A stretch of 64,000 nucleotides of DNA from positions 7,635,905 to 7,699,904 of the forward strand of contig NW_022097996.1 of NCBI RefSeq assembly GCF_002288925.2. Reading direction: 5' to 3'. Origin of the DNA: Delphinapterus leucas (lineage: Eukaryota; Chordata; Mammalia; Artiodactyla; Monodontidae). How positions within the stretch are numbered: position 1 is the stretch's first letter; every line of letters starts with the position of its first letter. The notes under the pieces were generated by a model that had not been told where the DNA came from, searched no databases, and was given only the letters and a program-made list of their open reading frames with translations. Below are positions 1 to 13,050 of this stretch, piece after piece. The translations under genes were made by a program, and so were the position numbers.

Positions 1-214
1 CGTGTTTTTTTTGGGTTTTTTTGCGGTACGCGGGCCTCTCACTGCTGAGGCCTCTCCCGCTGCGGAGCACAGGCTCCGGACGCGCAGGCTCAGCAGCCAT
101 GGCTCACGGGCCCAGCCACTCCGCGGCATGTGGGATCTTCCCGGACCGGGGCACGAACCCGTGTCCCCTGCATCGGCAGGCGGACTCTCAACCACTGCGC
201 CACCAGGGAAGCCC
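1..214 (-). repeat. CHR-2-type tRNA-derived SINE, tail at the window edge
   Basis: On the minus strand this reads as the cetacean SINE head (GGCTTCCCTGGTGGCGCAG), a pol III B-box-like stretch, and the 3' end TACCGC followed by an A-rich tail (the T-rich start of the window). The right flank reads tgaggcccgtgttt; the first bases of the window (cgtgttt) match the end of this, so the left target-site duplication is probably cut by the window edge. Confidence 0.93.
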
Positions 215-2657
215 CTGAGGCCCGTGTTTCTCTCCAGTCCTTCTTACACCTTTCCCTTCCCTTCATTGTCAAGGGCCTTTCTGATCAACAGGACGAGAAG
301 GACCACACGTGGTGATGGTGACTCTTTCACAGGCAGGCAGCCCCCGCGGCAGTTCTGATGGCACACAAACAGATGGGAGGAGGGCAGGGTGCACATCACG
401 AGAGAGTGGCTTTCTGTGCAGGCTGCAAGTAGAGGTTCCACGCGCCAGGATGAATGTGGTGGAGCCATTTGCATGGATGCAGCAAAGGCTGAGTTGCACC
501 CACCTCGGTCCACCTGCGTGTCCCTCAAGGGGCCTTGAGGAGAAAGGTGTTAGACCCTCCCGACGCCACCAAAGTGTGACCTTCCTATGAGCAAACTCTT
601 GTGCAAGCAAATGAGATCCTCCTAAAGACCAGAAGGAGGGAGACAGTCACAGGGCCTGTCCCCTCGGCTCTGGGCCAGGAGCCTCTCTGGGGGTGTTATT
701 TTCGCTTCCCGTTTGCGAGTTCTCAGAGGGCACTTGTCTTGGTGACAATGGGGCATGGAGGACCCTGGGAAGCTCCATCTGACCAGGAGGGGAGGGTGGG
801 AGCGGGCACCTCTCACTGGCTGCCCAGGTGGGAGCAGCCTCAGCGGGGGTCAGGCCGCGGCAGAAACATGGGCTCGCTGAGCCCCATCCCTCCTCCGCAC
901 CTGTGACAGGGCCACCGGGCCTGGTTGTCAGGGGCAACATCTACAATCTCAGCCTTGATGGCTGGGAGCCACAGCACTGTGTCCTGCACTGAGCCCCGGT
1001 CCCCTCTAGGAAGCGTCTCTACCCACACTTCTAGGTGACGCGAGTGGCAAGGGCCTCCCCTGCGGGGGCCACCTTGTCTCATTCTTGGAGCAGGTCCCAG
1101 GAGTACTCGGAAAAGCCACCTTCTCCCCTTGGAAGTCAAACAGAAACCAATCCTTCCCATGCCAGCAGCCCCAAACCTTCCTGATTTGATGAAATCTGAT
1201 GAAAGCTATAAACGATCTTTGCTCAAGACCTGTCCATTCCACAAAAGCTTGCATGCAAGTTCAAGGAGGTCATAGGCTCCATGAAACTCAGCAGGGGTCC
1301 ATGATCTCCAAGACTTAGGTCGCCAGCTGCAGCAACAGGTGCAGAGACACGCCTGCTGTGGGGAGAGGGTCTCCATCCAGGGTCCTGCACCCCTCCTTTT
1401 TCCCTGCCACCAAGCACACGGCAGGACCCCCAGATCCCTGGGCGTCTTCTGCCAGGCTTGGGACTCAGGAGAGCCCAGGAGGCAGGTTCGTCTCTACTTG
1501 GCCCTGCTCAGCAAAGCCCAGATACAGACAAGGCGCAGATCTGTACTTTGGCACTGAGATATTATGCCTCTCAGGCAGCCATGTGCTGGAGCCAGCTCAC
1601 GCTGGTTTGTAAGAGCCAATTGTTAAATTTGGGGGGTATTTGCGAGCTGTTTGTTAAGTACATTGTTATTCAAAATTAAAATGACATAAAATATAATTAA
1701 ATGACATTAAAAACGGAGGTAATACACACTCAAACCTCATCACTTCCTAGATAGTTTACTCTTGTCTCTGCTCTTGTTACTTATATCAGTGGTATCTGTA
1801 GGGTGGACGCAGTATAGCGGTGTGCTGCCTCGCCTCCTTCCAGCCTCCCCGCTTTGTGCTCAGCCAGGTCATGCTGGCGGCTTGAAATCAGCTACGGCGG
1901 GAGTGTTTACACCACAGGAATAGGCAAGGGCTGTACATCTGGGGCTGATCTGTTGCGCTGGTTTTCCCAACTTACGACAGTGATGGAGAAAATGCTGATA
2001 ATGTTGATTTCATTTAAAAATATTTGTAGCTGTGAATAGCACCCCCCAAAATGGGGAAAATTTTTAAAGTAATAAAAAACGATTTTCCAATTTAGTAAAG
2101 AAGTGCGTCACCACATAGACTAACAAGAGCAGTTCCGACATGTCTTTGTGGTTTCAGTCTGATCTTACTTCTTGGCATAAGTGAAAGTATCAGTGAAGTT
2201 CGTGTGCGTTGATGGCAACCATAGCTTGACTTTGGATACAAGGGTTTGGCAAGAGTTCACAAAAGCATTCTATGGAGAATCGATGGGCTGTGTGGTATTT
2301 ATAAGAAGGGGTATTGTATATATTAATGTTTGTAAATTATGCATCACACGTCCTTCATACCAGTAAAATTGATGAATAATTTATACGTGTGAATGTGTAT
2401 GTTTGCTTCCCGGAAAGCTGGTGGTTAAGCACGTGACAGCACATCCCTGCTGTCAGTCCCGAAGACGCCTGTCTTAACCTGACACATCCCTGACGTCACT
2501 GACAGGTGCCAGGGAGTCTGCCAGACCGACCGACAGACAGGCAGACGGACACCACAAAATAGAAATGGCTCTCATTAGGAAAAGGAGACTTCAGCCTTTC
2601 CCAGAAAGCCGCCCAAATAAAATCATAAAATGCCTTATTACTTTTGGTCCTATCTTC
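215..2657. other. Non-coding stretch, no gene recognised
   Basis: 215-1600 is GC-balanced single-copy-looking DNA with only chance ORFs. From about 1590 to 2400 composition turns AT-rich, with many short A/T runs. That part looks like an ancient interspersed repeat, but I cannot assign a family. No splice-flanked coding exon or RNA gene was recognised. Confidence 0.5.
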
Positions 2658-2674
2658 AAATGCAATACTTTTTT

Positions 2675-2913
2675 ATTTTTTTTTTTAGTATTTATTTATT
2701 TTATTTTGCTGTGCCGGGTCTTAGTTGCGGCACGTGGGATCTTTGTGGCTGTGTTCAGGATCTTCGTTGCAGCATGTGGGATCCTTGGTTGCGGCATGTA
2801 GACTCTTAATTGCAGCATGCATGTGGGATCTAGTTCCCCGACCAGGGATTAAACCCGGGCCCTCTGCATTGGGAGCACGGAGTCTTAACCACTGGACCAC
2901 CAGGGAACTCCCC
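2675..2913 (-). repeat. CHR-1-type tRNA-derived SINE with target-site duplication
   Basis: Reverse-complement SINE ending in ccaccagggaactcc, with the internal 'ttgcggcatgtgggatct' units typical of the older cetartiodactyl tRNA SINEs. It is flanked by 17-bp direct repeats at 2658-2674 and 2914-2930 (15 of 17 identical). Two diverged positions suggest it is older than the CHR-2 copies in the window. Confidence 0.92.
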
Positions 2914-2930
2914 AAGTGCAATGCTTTTTT

Positions 2931-5284
2931 AAAAAAAATGAATTTATTTTTGAAAAGTCCCGTTTACTTTAGAAATGGTAGGAATAAAAAGAATCTTACC
3001 ATGAAATAATTTTATATAACCTCTGTAACAATAGAGGCTACAATAACTGTAAAAACAGACAGTTGAAACAGGCTATTTGTCTAACTATAATAGACCCACA
3101 GCTGGATATCTCACAATAGGTTGGTCTATGCTTTGTACACAGAAAGGGAGCTAATTCTTATTCAGTACCCTCACCATGCATCAGGCTCTTTCCAGAACAC
3201 TGTCCTGTTTTTGTTTACTTATTTATTCATTTCCTGATGTTTCCAAAAAGATTTGGGGCCACTTATAAAAATAAATATGAAATAACAGGAGAGAAAAGTA
3301 GACAAAGAAATCAGACCAAAGGGTAAGTTAGGGCAGGAAAACAAATTTGACAGTAAGGCAGGTACACAGAAATACAGACCCTGAGATGGGGCTCCCCAGC
3401 TGCTAATATGGTTAGATGGAAATTTGGCTATAAGTGTCCTGGAGTCTGAAGCAGCGGGTGGGAAATGACCCGTTGGAAGAGTTGGGGTCTCCCAGGTCTG
3501 GAGTCTGAGAGTAATTCCCCCGAGGCTCCTTTTAGGGGGGTGCTGAGCGCAGTGGTGGGCGGCGGCCTCAACAGCATTGCAGCAACGATGCCACGGTGAA
3601 GGGCCTGCCTTGTTTCTTACAGGCGCCTTTAGTATGAGCCGAGCACAGTGTGTCCTTGCCAAGCTGGGTGCATGGGCCTGATTCAGGAATGTGGTTCCCT
3701 GAACAGCCCAGGCACTGAGATCCAGACACACAGCTCTCGGCCCAATAAGCTCGACACAGGGGGGGCACCCAAGGCACCTAGATTCATGTTTCTCAATCTT
3801 ATTAAACCCATTTCCTCTTTTGAGAAACCAAATCACACTCTCCTTTTTCAAGATTTCAAGATAAATGTTGTGCGTACAAATAAATCTAAGAAGTTACAAA
3901 TGTGAAATGCGCCTTTTCAAATTACAAGGACTCCTCTTACACGGAGAATTGATTCTTCCATGAAGCATTGAATAGAATCTAGATGGAAATATTCTGTCCT
4001 CCTCAGCTTCAATTCACCAAAGAATTAGGGCTTTGGAGTTTAATTTTTATAACACTGTGATGTGCTTTTATCAACAAATAAAGAAATGAGACTTAAGGGT
4101 ATAAGTCCCCTACTGAGATAGGTGAGGCTGCCAGTATAGTGTGAGGTCAAACAATTGTTATTTCAGGAAGACATTTGGTGACATGCCTGAGGTGCAACAG
4201 CCAGGAAGTGGCAGGACTGAACCTTGAACTTGGGCCCTGCATTCCACAAGCCCAGGCATCCAACCTCTCAGCTGTAGGACCTCTCAGCCACGGCTGCTTT
4301 GTCTCTCTCTTATGCCCAAGTCCCTTTCCCTGCCTTGTACATACAGCACACTGAGACAAAATTAAATTATCCTTCCTAACCATTGGACTTGGTGAGTCCA
4401 AATATTTTGGGGTGGACAGATCCTTTTGGGAATCTGATGAAAGCCATAAATGCTCTCTGCAGAAGAATGCACGCGTCCACATAGTTCAGGGAGCTCACAG
4501 GTCCCGTGAAACTTAAGAGGGGTCTGTGGTCTCGAGGTCAGAACTCCTGACTTAATCCATTAAACACAGAGCATCTCATATCCGTGCAGACATGTGAATA
4601 TATTCAATCATCCCCTGCACCTGAGCGATCCTGAGAGGGTGACCCTCTTTAAATTCTGTACCCTCGGAGCCCCACTTGCCTCACCCTGGTCCTGGCGCAG
4701 CAGCCCAGGTAACAAGGTGTGCAAAGAGGCCAGCAGACAGTGGCCTTGACAAGGCACCCGAGATAACCTCTTTCTACCCCCATGGTTTTAGGAAGCATCA
4801 GGCCTTTTGTGAGGGGGTACGCACAAGCCACACAGTGGCCCATGGGGAGCTGAGGGGCCATGGCAGAGCCTCCATGCTCCAATCATCTTGTTCAATTTAG
4901 TTCTCACTTCTGTACCTGGAGCTGGGTGCAACTGTTCCCCCTTTACAGAGAGCTAGGTCATTTGCTCCACCCTCCCAGATCCCCCATAAGTGGCAGAGCC
5001 AGGTCCCAGTGCAGGATTGGCTGGTCCCAAGGTCCAGCACCTTCCTCTGGTCCACTCTTCCTTGCAGGAGCAGAACATGCTGGAGACCTAGTGACACCCC
5101 ATCTCCTTCTGCAAGGGCCTCTATTAAAGCCCCGGTGTGGCCATGGTCCCGGAGTCCACTGTGACTAAGGGTGATTGTGAAATCTCACATGCTTTTCCTC
5201 CTTCCAGCTTTCTTCCTCATGTCTTAAGCTTATTTGCATTCCAGAATGTGTTGTTGTTTCTCTCCCTCAAGAACCACTCCACAG
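2931..5284. other. Non-coding stretch with a MIR fragment
   Basis: Mostly unassigned, AT-rich DNA. About 4110-4215 resembles MIR in minus orientation (a run like gccaggaagtggcaggactgaacc). The long minus-strand frame at 3219-3851 has no recognisable domain and is treated as chance. Confidence 0.45.
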
Positions 5285-5405
5285 GGAATCCACCCTGTGC
5301 TAGGCACGTTCTGGGTGCTGGGACTCAGAGGGAAGGGAGGAAGGGCCTGGTCCCTGTCCTGGAGGAGCCCAGGTCCAGAGGGGCAGCAGACCAGCAATCA
5401 AATAG
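5285..5405 (-). repeat. L2 3'-end fragment
   Basis: Contains the L2 antisense signature: tgtgctaggcacgttctgggtgctggg-like text followed by 'ggtccctgtcctggaggagc'. Highly diverged, so ends are approximate. Confidence 0.6.
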
Positions 5406-5796
5406 CCCTAAGCATGTGCTGGAGGCCATGGGGACACAGGGCTGGGTCTGGGCACTGGTGACAGAAGAGAGCACATTGGTCTTCTGATCCTGACAAGAGG
5501 GACTTGCCTGGATGAGGGGTGGGGGGGCGTGTGCCCAGCAGGAGCGCGGACCTGTGGAGGAGGTCCAGGAGCAGTGAGGGAGCAGGGGACATGACAGGGA
5601 GGGGACTGTAGGCCCAGTGGGAATCTCCGCTCTTTAATTCTGATCTTCATCTAAGTGATGTGATTTTCATCTAGACGCTATCACCCCACAGCTTCATAAT
5701 TCTTTCTTCTTTCTCATCTGCTTCCGCAGCGTTTCTCTAATCTGGCTGAGATATCACCTTCGAACAAGGGCACACCTGCTCTGCCAGGCCTGTGGG

Positions 5797-5833
<37 letters not shown>
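5797..5833. repeat. (GT)n dinucleotide microsatellite
   Basis: Alternating GT over about 37 bases with a single C interruption near its start. It is a likely length-polymorphic marker, and alternating purine-pyrimidine of this length can adopt Z-DNA. Confidence 0.97.
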
Positions 5834-5836
<3 letters not shown>

Positions 5837-6379
5837 GGGAGGTCGGGCTTCTCTGTCTCCCTGGTACCTTTCCAAACAGCAGCCCCTTACAAGCAAGGAT
5901 GCCGCCCCTACTGGTCTCATCTGGATGCTGCAGATTCTAGGGCAGTGCAGGAGCTGGCTCTTCAAGAGTCCCAGTTCTGCTCTGCATCCCTCTGGAGATG
6001 CTCCGCTCACGGGAGAGCGTCGGCCAGCACAGCTCACTGCTGCTTGGCTGACCACAGATTCTGTGGGGATGGCTGAGCTCAGGACGGCAGAGTTCATCGG
6101 GTATTCCGTGCCGGGTCTGGGCCCTCCCTGGCCTCCACGCTCGGCCTCTTACTTCCTCACTGGTGAGGGGCCAGTTGTGGGTAGCTAGGCATGTGCTAGG
6201 GCCCAGGAACCTGAACCAGCGCAGTGAGCTCTGCTGGGAGACAGAGGTGGGGCGTCGGCCCTAAGTCCCCTGACACACAGTGAGGGCTCAAAAAATGTGT
6301 GCTGCATGAAAAAATAAATGAATCATAAGAAATACCATGAAGAGAGGGAAATAAGGAGCTTTCTGGGAATAAGGTGGGG
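5834..6379. other. Non-coding stretch with an L2-like end
   Basis: No gene recognised. About 6230-6340 has the sense-orientation L2 end pattern (agtgagggctcaaaaaatgtg, then an aatgaat-type run). Confidence 0.45.
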
Positions 6380-6970
6380 AGCTCCAAGGTGATAGAGACT
6401 TCCCATACATCCTTCACCCAGCTTCCCCTAATGTTGGCTTCTTTCCTAACCATGGTACATTTGCCAGAACTAAGAAAGGCACATCAGTACAATGGTAGTC
6501 ATTAGACTCCAGACTTTATTTAGACTTCACCTATTTTCACTAATGACTTTGAGGTTGTTGTTGGTCCAGAATCCAATCCAGCCCGGATATGAATTCTGGA
6601 TTTAGTTGTCACGTCTCCTTCCTCTCCTCTGATGTGTGACCGTTTCCCCATCTTTACTCATTTGTCATGACCTTGACAATCTAGAAGGTCAAATAGTCTG
6701 TAGACTGTCCCTCAATTTGGGTTTGTCTGATGTTTTCTTATGACTAGACTGGGATTATGGGTTTGGGGGAAGAAGAGCACACAGGTGAAGTACTTTTCTC
6801 CTTGCAGACAAAGTTATGCAATAGATACAATATGACTTATCCCTGGAGATGTTAACTTTGTGGCCAGGATTCTCCACTATAGTGTTACCGTTTTCCGCTT
6901 TCCATACACTCTACTAAGTCCAGTTCTCACTTAAGCTGAGGGGAACCAAGCTCCCTTCCGGGAGGGAGGA
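6380..6970 (+). repeat. Ancient L1-derived 3' region fragment
   Basis: Recognisable old mammalian L1 text, including 'gtccctcaatttgggtttgtctgatgtt' and 'tagttgtcacgtctcc' motifs in the expected order. Diverged, with no intact reading frame. The subfamily cannot be given without a repeat library. Confidence 0.6.
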
Positions 6971-9900
6971 GTATCAACATATATTATGTGGAATTCTCTA
7001 TAACTACGGAAACGCGGTGATAACTCTTTAGTTCATTGGTAATGTGGGCAGTTGAGGCTAAACACAGTGGTAAACACAGTTAGGAAATGACTAGAAAAGT
7101 TGTCAAAATCCTAGAATGTTTAAAATCCTTTCAAAATATGTTGTCAACTGTTCTTTCCTTTTCACGGTTGGCCAAATAGATCTCTTAGCCCAAAAGGCCA
7201 TCGTTAAACCTATTCCATCACCCTACCCCCACATGTCTGAAAAATGGAAAACCTTATTAAAAAAAAAAAAAAACCCAAAATGAAACAAAAGCAACAGCCA
7301 ATCGTTGACCTTGAGCCAGACGCTCCCATGCATCACCGCTGGCCTCCATCAGCTCTGCACCATGGTACCTTTACTCTCGCTTATAGGGAGGCTCTTGCCT
7401 GGAGCCCACAGCTGCCGTGAGTGCCCACGCACGCCACCACCACCCGGTCCAGCCTCCTCCTCTCTTTCCTCTGTGGCACATTTACCACCTTTTCCAGCTT
7501 AGAAAGCCTGAGAAACAGAATCTACCCTGGATGGATGAACTTTTATAAATCAAGCAACTCTCTAAAACAGAAATGAACAAACAACAGGGCAGTCTGTTCA
7601 TAGCTGTGGCTCGGATCCTAAGAATGTCTTCTCTCTCCGCCCATAACCCCCATAGCAATGTTCCTGCCCGGTCTCCCACCCACAGGCCTCCGGGCACTGT
7701 TGGCACCATTTGAGGAAATGAGACGGTCGGGAAGGCAGAAGATGCATCTTACCTTGGCAATGCTCAGCGGCCGTTCACCATAGCTCTTCAGATCCCCGCG
7801 CCTTGTGGGGCAGTGTCCTTCCAGCTACAGCCAGCAGCTCGGAAGCAATCCCAAAACAGGAGCCCATCCCAGGTGTCTCAATCAGTTCAGTAGCTCGTAG
7901 CTTCCTGCTGACGATGGCAATCACCCGGCCGAGGTGGCAGGCTCCCCGGTCTGTGGTCACAGCTGCCCCCAAGGAGCCCCGCCCCTCCCGCCAAGCCCTT
8001 CAAAAGCTTCCGTGGGCTCACTGGGTCCAGGAAAAGCCTGCGAGGAAGGACCACAAGCAGCTGGTCTTTCTCTGGGCCTGGGCCGCATCGGTAACAATGC
8101 CCCTCGGCCACTGGGAAATTTTCTCATGGGGTTTTGATTGAACAACACAGATGTTGTTTTTCCTGCAGCAAAGCCTGGCAGAGTTAGTAACCTCCAAGCT
8201 AACTCGGCAAGGTATTTCGCTCTGCTTTGCAGTGTTTGTCTTCAAGGCAAGAAGGAGCTTGGGCTCTGCTGCCTTGTGCCATCTGGGTGGGCAGGGTGGC
8301 CATTCTCCCAGGCTTGCTGGATTTTTCTTGTCCTCCAGATAGTCCTGACAATACCTAGCTCATGGGATACTAAGAGCACAAACGACAGAATGAGTGAGAG
8401 GCGGCACAGAATCAGCTAATTCCCTTGTTTCTAGCACCCTAGCCAGTCCTTGATTTTGATCTCAGAGCCTCTTCAATTGTGCTATTTCACTCAGCTATGA
8501 AAACTCAGAGGAACCGAGAATGATACAGGTGATGGGGAAGGACCCTAACACCCAGAGTGGTGAGGTGCTGTCCTGTACCGCACCGGCGGAGGGACCAATG
8601 GGACCAAGAAGGTGGCTGAGATGACCTCTGGAGACTTTGCTGGTCCAGCCAGACATGGTGGGCCACTGGACACCTGCTTTCTGATGCACAGAAAAAAGGG
8701 AGCCGATGGGTGGCTTCCTCTCCTGCCTTTATGTCTGGGAACCTCAGTGAGGGTGCGGCAGGGATAGAATTTAGACAGGTCTGCTTCTACTCCTGCCCTG
8801 GGACCACAGTCCAGAATTTCAGCTTCCTTATGGAGTTTCTCTCCTTGGATTTTAGGACTAAGACAGTAATTCTCTGCAAGTTCCCGGTAGGAAAGAGCTT
8901 TTTGACAGATGTTCATGGCATCAGCAGCAGAAACATGGAGTTCGTGGGTTCTAAGGCTCCTTGGAAACAGTCTGCTTCATTTCTCTCAAAAGGTTTTTTG
9001 TGAGAATAAGTGGATTAATGTATAAAAAGTCTCTATTACGGTACTTAGCACGTAGTGAACTCCAAATAACTGGTAGCTGATGTGACTATGCCTAATCTAA
9101 GTCCCAAATCTGATCTTTAAAAAAACCCTGCTTTGTCTTCTTCTATCCTTGAGAGCAAAGGGCCCAGAACAGGGCCCAGAACCAGCTGTGCTCAGTGAAT
9201 CACAGGTGTTATTATTTTTGTATTCACTTCCTGACACCTGAGAGTTGGACCTAAACATTTAAACACAAGTTCAAGGACTCCCAAGCTTATGATTTAAAAG
9301 TTACTGTTTGAGATGAGATGATTCAGTCTTGTTATTTCAATTCAGTTAACACAACAAACTTTGGTGATTGTTCGCTCTAAGCACACACCAGAGGCTGGGG
9401 ATACAGATATAATAGGCACGGCTCTCCTCTGAGGGGCTCAGTCTAAGGAGCCTGGGAAGGCGTCTGGTAGACAGACAAGGATCATGGGATGTGGTAAGTG
9501 CAGCCATAGACGCCTCAACAAGGCACATTATTAGAACAGAGGCAGGAACAATAACTCCATCAGGGATTATTGGGGGATGTTACCAAGGGGACGGCCTTGA
9601 ACATGGTTTATCACTAAGGATCCTGCAAATTCTCAGAGGCAGACATCTGGGTTGAGTCTTTTACTAACCAAGGGTCCAGTGATGCTGCCTGAATTACATC
9701 TAATTTTTTTTTTTAATCTGTGGGTTTGAATCTGTGGGTTTTGAAGAACTTTTATATACTTGGACCCAAGGATACAGAGAATACAGCAGGGAGCAGGAAA
9801 TCTACCTTTCTAAAGAGAAAATCCATTTCCTCAAACTCAGACTGATCTATTCAAGGTTAGGGTGAGAGGGGATGTGAGAAGTTTGCAGGGCAGGGAGTTC

Positions 9901-11029
9901 AGGTAAGCTGGTTTTTACATGATCTGGGAAAAAAAAAAACCCTTCACCTTTCTGTCCACCCCCAACAGACAGGGGTCGGAAAAAAACCCAAAAATGTATT
10001 CCAGCAGCCACTCAGAAAAGAACAAGGAAATGACCTTGCTCTTGAGTTTCAGTTGTCTAAGCAGAAGTGAAAGTTACTTTCTGCTACTTTCATCCTGACA
10101 GAGTCATAGAATCCATGCAAAAGGCAGGGGGAGGTAAGGGGCGAGGCAGGGCAGAAGGTGGGCAGCAGCAAGATGTGTTAGGTGAGGCTAGGGGTGTCCT
10201 TAGCAGAAACATTTGTTAGAGAACCCTGGAGAGGGCTCCCGGGGCTGCGCTGAGATTAAACCCCAGCTGTGAAACCCCCAGCTCGGTGTTCAGCCTCGCT
10301 GGCTCCCCCATTTATTTTTGCACATTTAAAGTGATTTATGCAAAATTCGGAGCTATCCTTCTATGTGTTTGCACCAGCCTTCTGACATCAGTACATTTCT
10401 GAAAAAATCAAAAGCTGTGGGCAATAGAATATTTGAAAGGAAGAAACATTGAAATAATCCAGTCCAAGATTCACTTAGGAATGGTGGTATGAGAAGCTGG
10501 TCAATTTCCCCCTGAAGAAAACAAGTATAAAAACCAGATAAAGTTGTTAAAACCAACCATTTAAAGGCACTGGAACATGACCAAAGGCAGAACAACAAAT
10601 TAAGAAGTGTTTAATCTTGAAAAACTGCTCTTGCGTCAGAATGGCCATGAGTCTGTGGTCTTCTTGCGTGGAGTTTCTATCCCTCGCTCCCACGCCTTAG
10701 CTTGGGTATGAGAACCACAGCTCTACTCGTGGGAATGATGGACTTGTTTGAGGGCTGTTAGTGAAAACCAACAGCCAGGTGGAGGTGACAGATCTGATCT
10801 GGAATGGGGAGGTGAAAACCTGCCGTTTATGGGTTAAAAGGTCATGGAATCAGTTCAAGACCAAAGTGAAAAACTGCAGCTTTTCTGGCTTGAGAATATA
10901 ACTTCTGTTCAGAGTGGCCTGCAGATCACCCAGGAATGTAATGGGGGTAAATCCTGGAAGTAAGTTAAGAGAGCCCCCAAAGGGCTGAAATAATAAACTC
11001 CCCACATGTCCCTCACTGACTCCTAAAAT
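6971..11029. other. Non-coding stretch with MIR and L2 fragments
   Basis: Largely unassigned DNA. Likely MIR (+) at about 8990-9240, with the end motif 'cggtacttagcacgtagtgaac'. A weak L2 (-) fragment lies at about 9340-9440. Reading frames of 60-120 codons on both strands lack splice context or domain similarity. Confidence 0.45.
10044..10091. promoter_or_regulatory. Candidate cluster of IRF-type half-sites
   Basis: Four GAAA/TTTC cores occur within 48 bases: agtttcagtt at 10045-10054, gaagtgaaag at 10064-10073, and actttc at 10076-10081 and 10086-10091. IRF proteins recognise spaced GAAA cores, but none of the pairs here has the exact 2-base spacing of a full ISRE. This is only a motif observation. 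It gains slight interest because the human region lies beside the B-cell kinase gene BLK. Confidence 0.2.
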
Positions 11030-11038
11030 ACACACGAG

Positions 11039-11245
11039 GGCTTCCCTGGTGGCGCAGTGGTTGAGGGTCCGCCTGCCGGTGCAGGGGACACGGGTTCGTG
11101 CCCCGGTCAGGGAGGACCCCACATGCCGCGGAGCGGCTGCGCCCGTGAGCCATGGCCGCTGAGCCTGCGCGTCCGGAGCCTGTGCTCCACAACGGGAGAG
11201 GCCGCAACAGTGAGAGGCCCGCGTACCGCAAAAAAAAAAAAAAAA
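11039..11245 (+). repeat. CHR-2-type SINE with 9-bp target-site duplication
   Basis: Full-length sense copy from ggcttccctggtggcgcag to taccgc plus an A tail. Direct repeats acacacgag lie at 11030-11038 and 11246-11254. Little divergence from the other CHR-2 copies here. Confidence 0.96.
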
Positions 11246-11873
11246 ACACACGAGTCACAGAGACCAGAAAGAGTCCAGCAAAAAATGAAAACCAAAGGAA
11301 ACCTAAGGACTTACTGTAGATTTGAATTTGTTCCTCCAGCCATACACAGCTTGGGCAGCGGAAGGTAGAAGGCTCACATGTTCAAGGTTGCTGAGCATAA
11401 CCTCTCTCCAAATTAAATAGTGCACAAAAAGGGAATACCCTTAGGGAGCCAGACTAAAAAACAAAGTAAATTACTAAAAGTAAAAACTGCACAGTGATAT
11501 CAATGGCTGCACACCATGGAGGAGACCACCTTTGCAATTCAAGTGCAGAAAAGTTAATAAAGCAAAACACACCTTTCAGCCAAATGAAACAGAATTCAGA
11601 TATAAAACAGAATTCACGGCAATGTCCAATTTTCAGCTAGAAATTACTAGACACACAAAGAAACAAGAAACTCTGACCAGAAAAAAGCAACATTATGATG
11701 TCACGTGGACCCAGATGCTGGATTTAGCAGATAAAAACTTCAAAGCAGCTCCTATAGTTACGTTCTAGAAATTAAAAGAAAATATACTCAAAGAATTAAA
11801 GGAATTTATGTTAAGAATGTGTCAACAATAAGGGAATCTCAACAGAAAAATGGAAGTTGTAAAGAAGAATCAA

Positions 11874-12072
11874 GGGCTTCCCTGGTGGCGCAGTGGTTGA
11901 GAGTCCGCCTGCCGATGCAGGGGATACGGGTTCGTGCCCCGGTCCGGGAAGATCCCACATGCCGCGGAGCGGCTGGGCCTGTGAGCCATGGCCGCTGAGC
12001 CTGCGCGTCCGGAGCCTGTGCTCCGCAACGGGAGAGGCCACACCAGTGAGAGGACCGCGTACCACAGAAAAA
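11874..12072 (+). repeat. CHR-2-type SINE nested in an old LINE
   Basis: Sense SINE flanked by the identical 13-bp repeat aaagaagaatcaa at 11861-11873 and 12073-12085. The perfect duplication indicates a relatively recent insertion into the older LINE. Confidence 0.96.
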
Positions 12073-12432
12073 AAAGAAGAATCAAGTGGAATTTCTACAG
12101 TTGAAAACTACAAAAACTGAGGTTGAAAATTCAGTAGATAGGCTCAACAGCAGATTTGAGATGGCAGAAGAAAGATGCTGTGAATTTGCAGATAGAGCAA
12201 TAAAAGTTACTGAATCAAAAAAAAAAAAAAGAGAGAGAGAGATAGAGAGCAAAAAGAGTTAAAAAAATGAACAGAGACTTAGAGACCTGACAAACGATGT
12301 AAAATGTTCAAATATAAATGAAATAGGAGTCCCAAAAAAGAGGAAAGAAGAAAAGACACAGAAAAACTATTTGAAGAAAAAATAGTTGAAAATTCCTCAG
12401 TGTTAGTGAATGACATTAACTTAAAGGGTCAA

Positions 12433-12848
12433 TGCTATCGTCTGAATAGCATTTTGGGTGTTCCCCCAAAATGCATGTGTTGAAACCTGATACCCAATGT
12501 GCCCAACCTAATTAGGAAGTGGAACATTTGGGAAATGATTAGGCCATGAGAGTGGAACCTCATGTAAATTGGATACAAAAAAATTCCCCCATTTTTATTT
12601 ATCTGGAAAAGAATAAGAATTAGTGCCCTTATAAAAGAAGCCTGAGGGAGCTGTCTCCTCTCTTCCACCACGTGAGGCTCGAGCAAAACGATGGCCATCA
12701 ATGAAGCGGGCTCTCACCAGACACCAAATCTGCCGGCACTGTGATCTTGGGCTAGCCAGCCTTCAGAAAAGTGGGAACTAAATTTCTGTTGCTTAGAAGC
12801 CACCCAGTTTATGATATTTTGTTATAGCAGCCCAAACACACTAGCACA
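12433..12848 (+). repeat. MaLR (MLT1-like) solo LTR
   Basis: Begins TG and ends CA, with the characteristic order of MaLR text: cccccaaaatgcatgtgttgaa near the start, then ttataaaagaagcctgaggg, ccacgtgaggc, and finally taagccacccagtttatg-like text with a 'ttttgttatagcagccc' end. No internal retroviral genes remain. No clear 5-bp target duplication was found, as expected for an old copy. Confidence 0.8.
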
Positions 12849-13050
12849 ATCAGAAAACAGAATGAACCCAGCATAACATTCACACAAAGAGGACCATACC
12901 GAGACATCACAGTTATATACTGACAACCAAAGAAAAGAGATTATCTTGCAAGCAGCAAAAGAAAAAAATGATCCATCATATTTCCGGCAACAACACAATT
13001 AATGGTTGACTTCTCATCAGAAACAAAGGTGGCTGGAAGGCAGTGAAATG

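Noticed and set aside
3219..3851. 210-codon minus-strand frame
   Set aside because: No recognisable domain or periodicity, no promoter or splice context, and low-complexity ends. Treated as chance.
11039..11110. tRNA gene
   Set aside because: The tRNA-like A and B boxes belong to the SINE head. The copy is repeated twelve times in the window and carries a SINE body and A tail.
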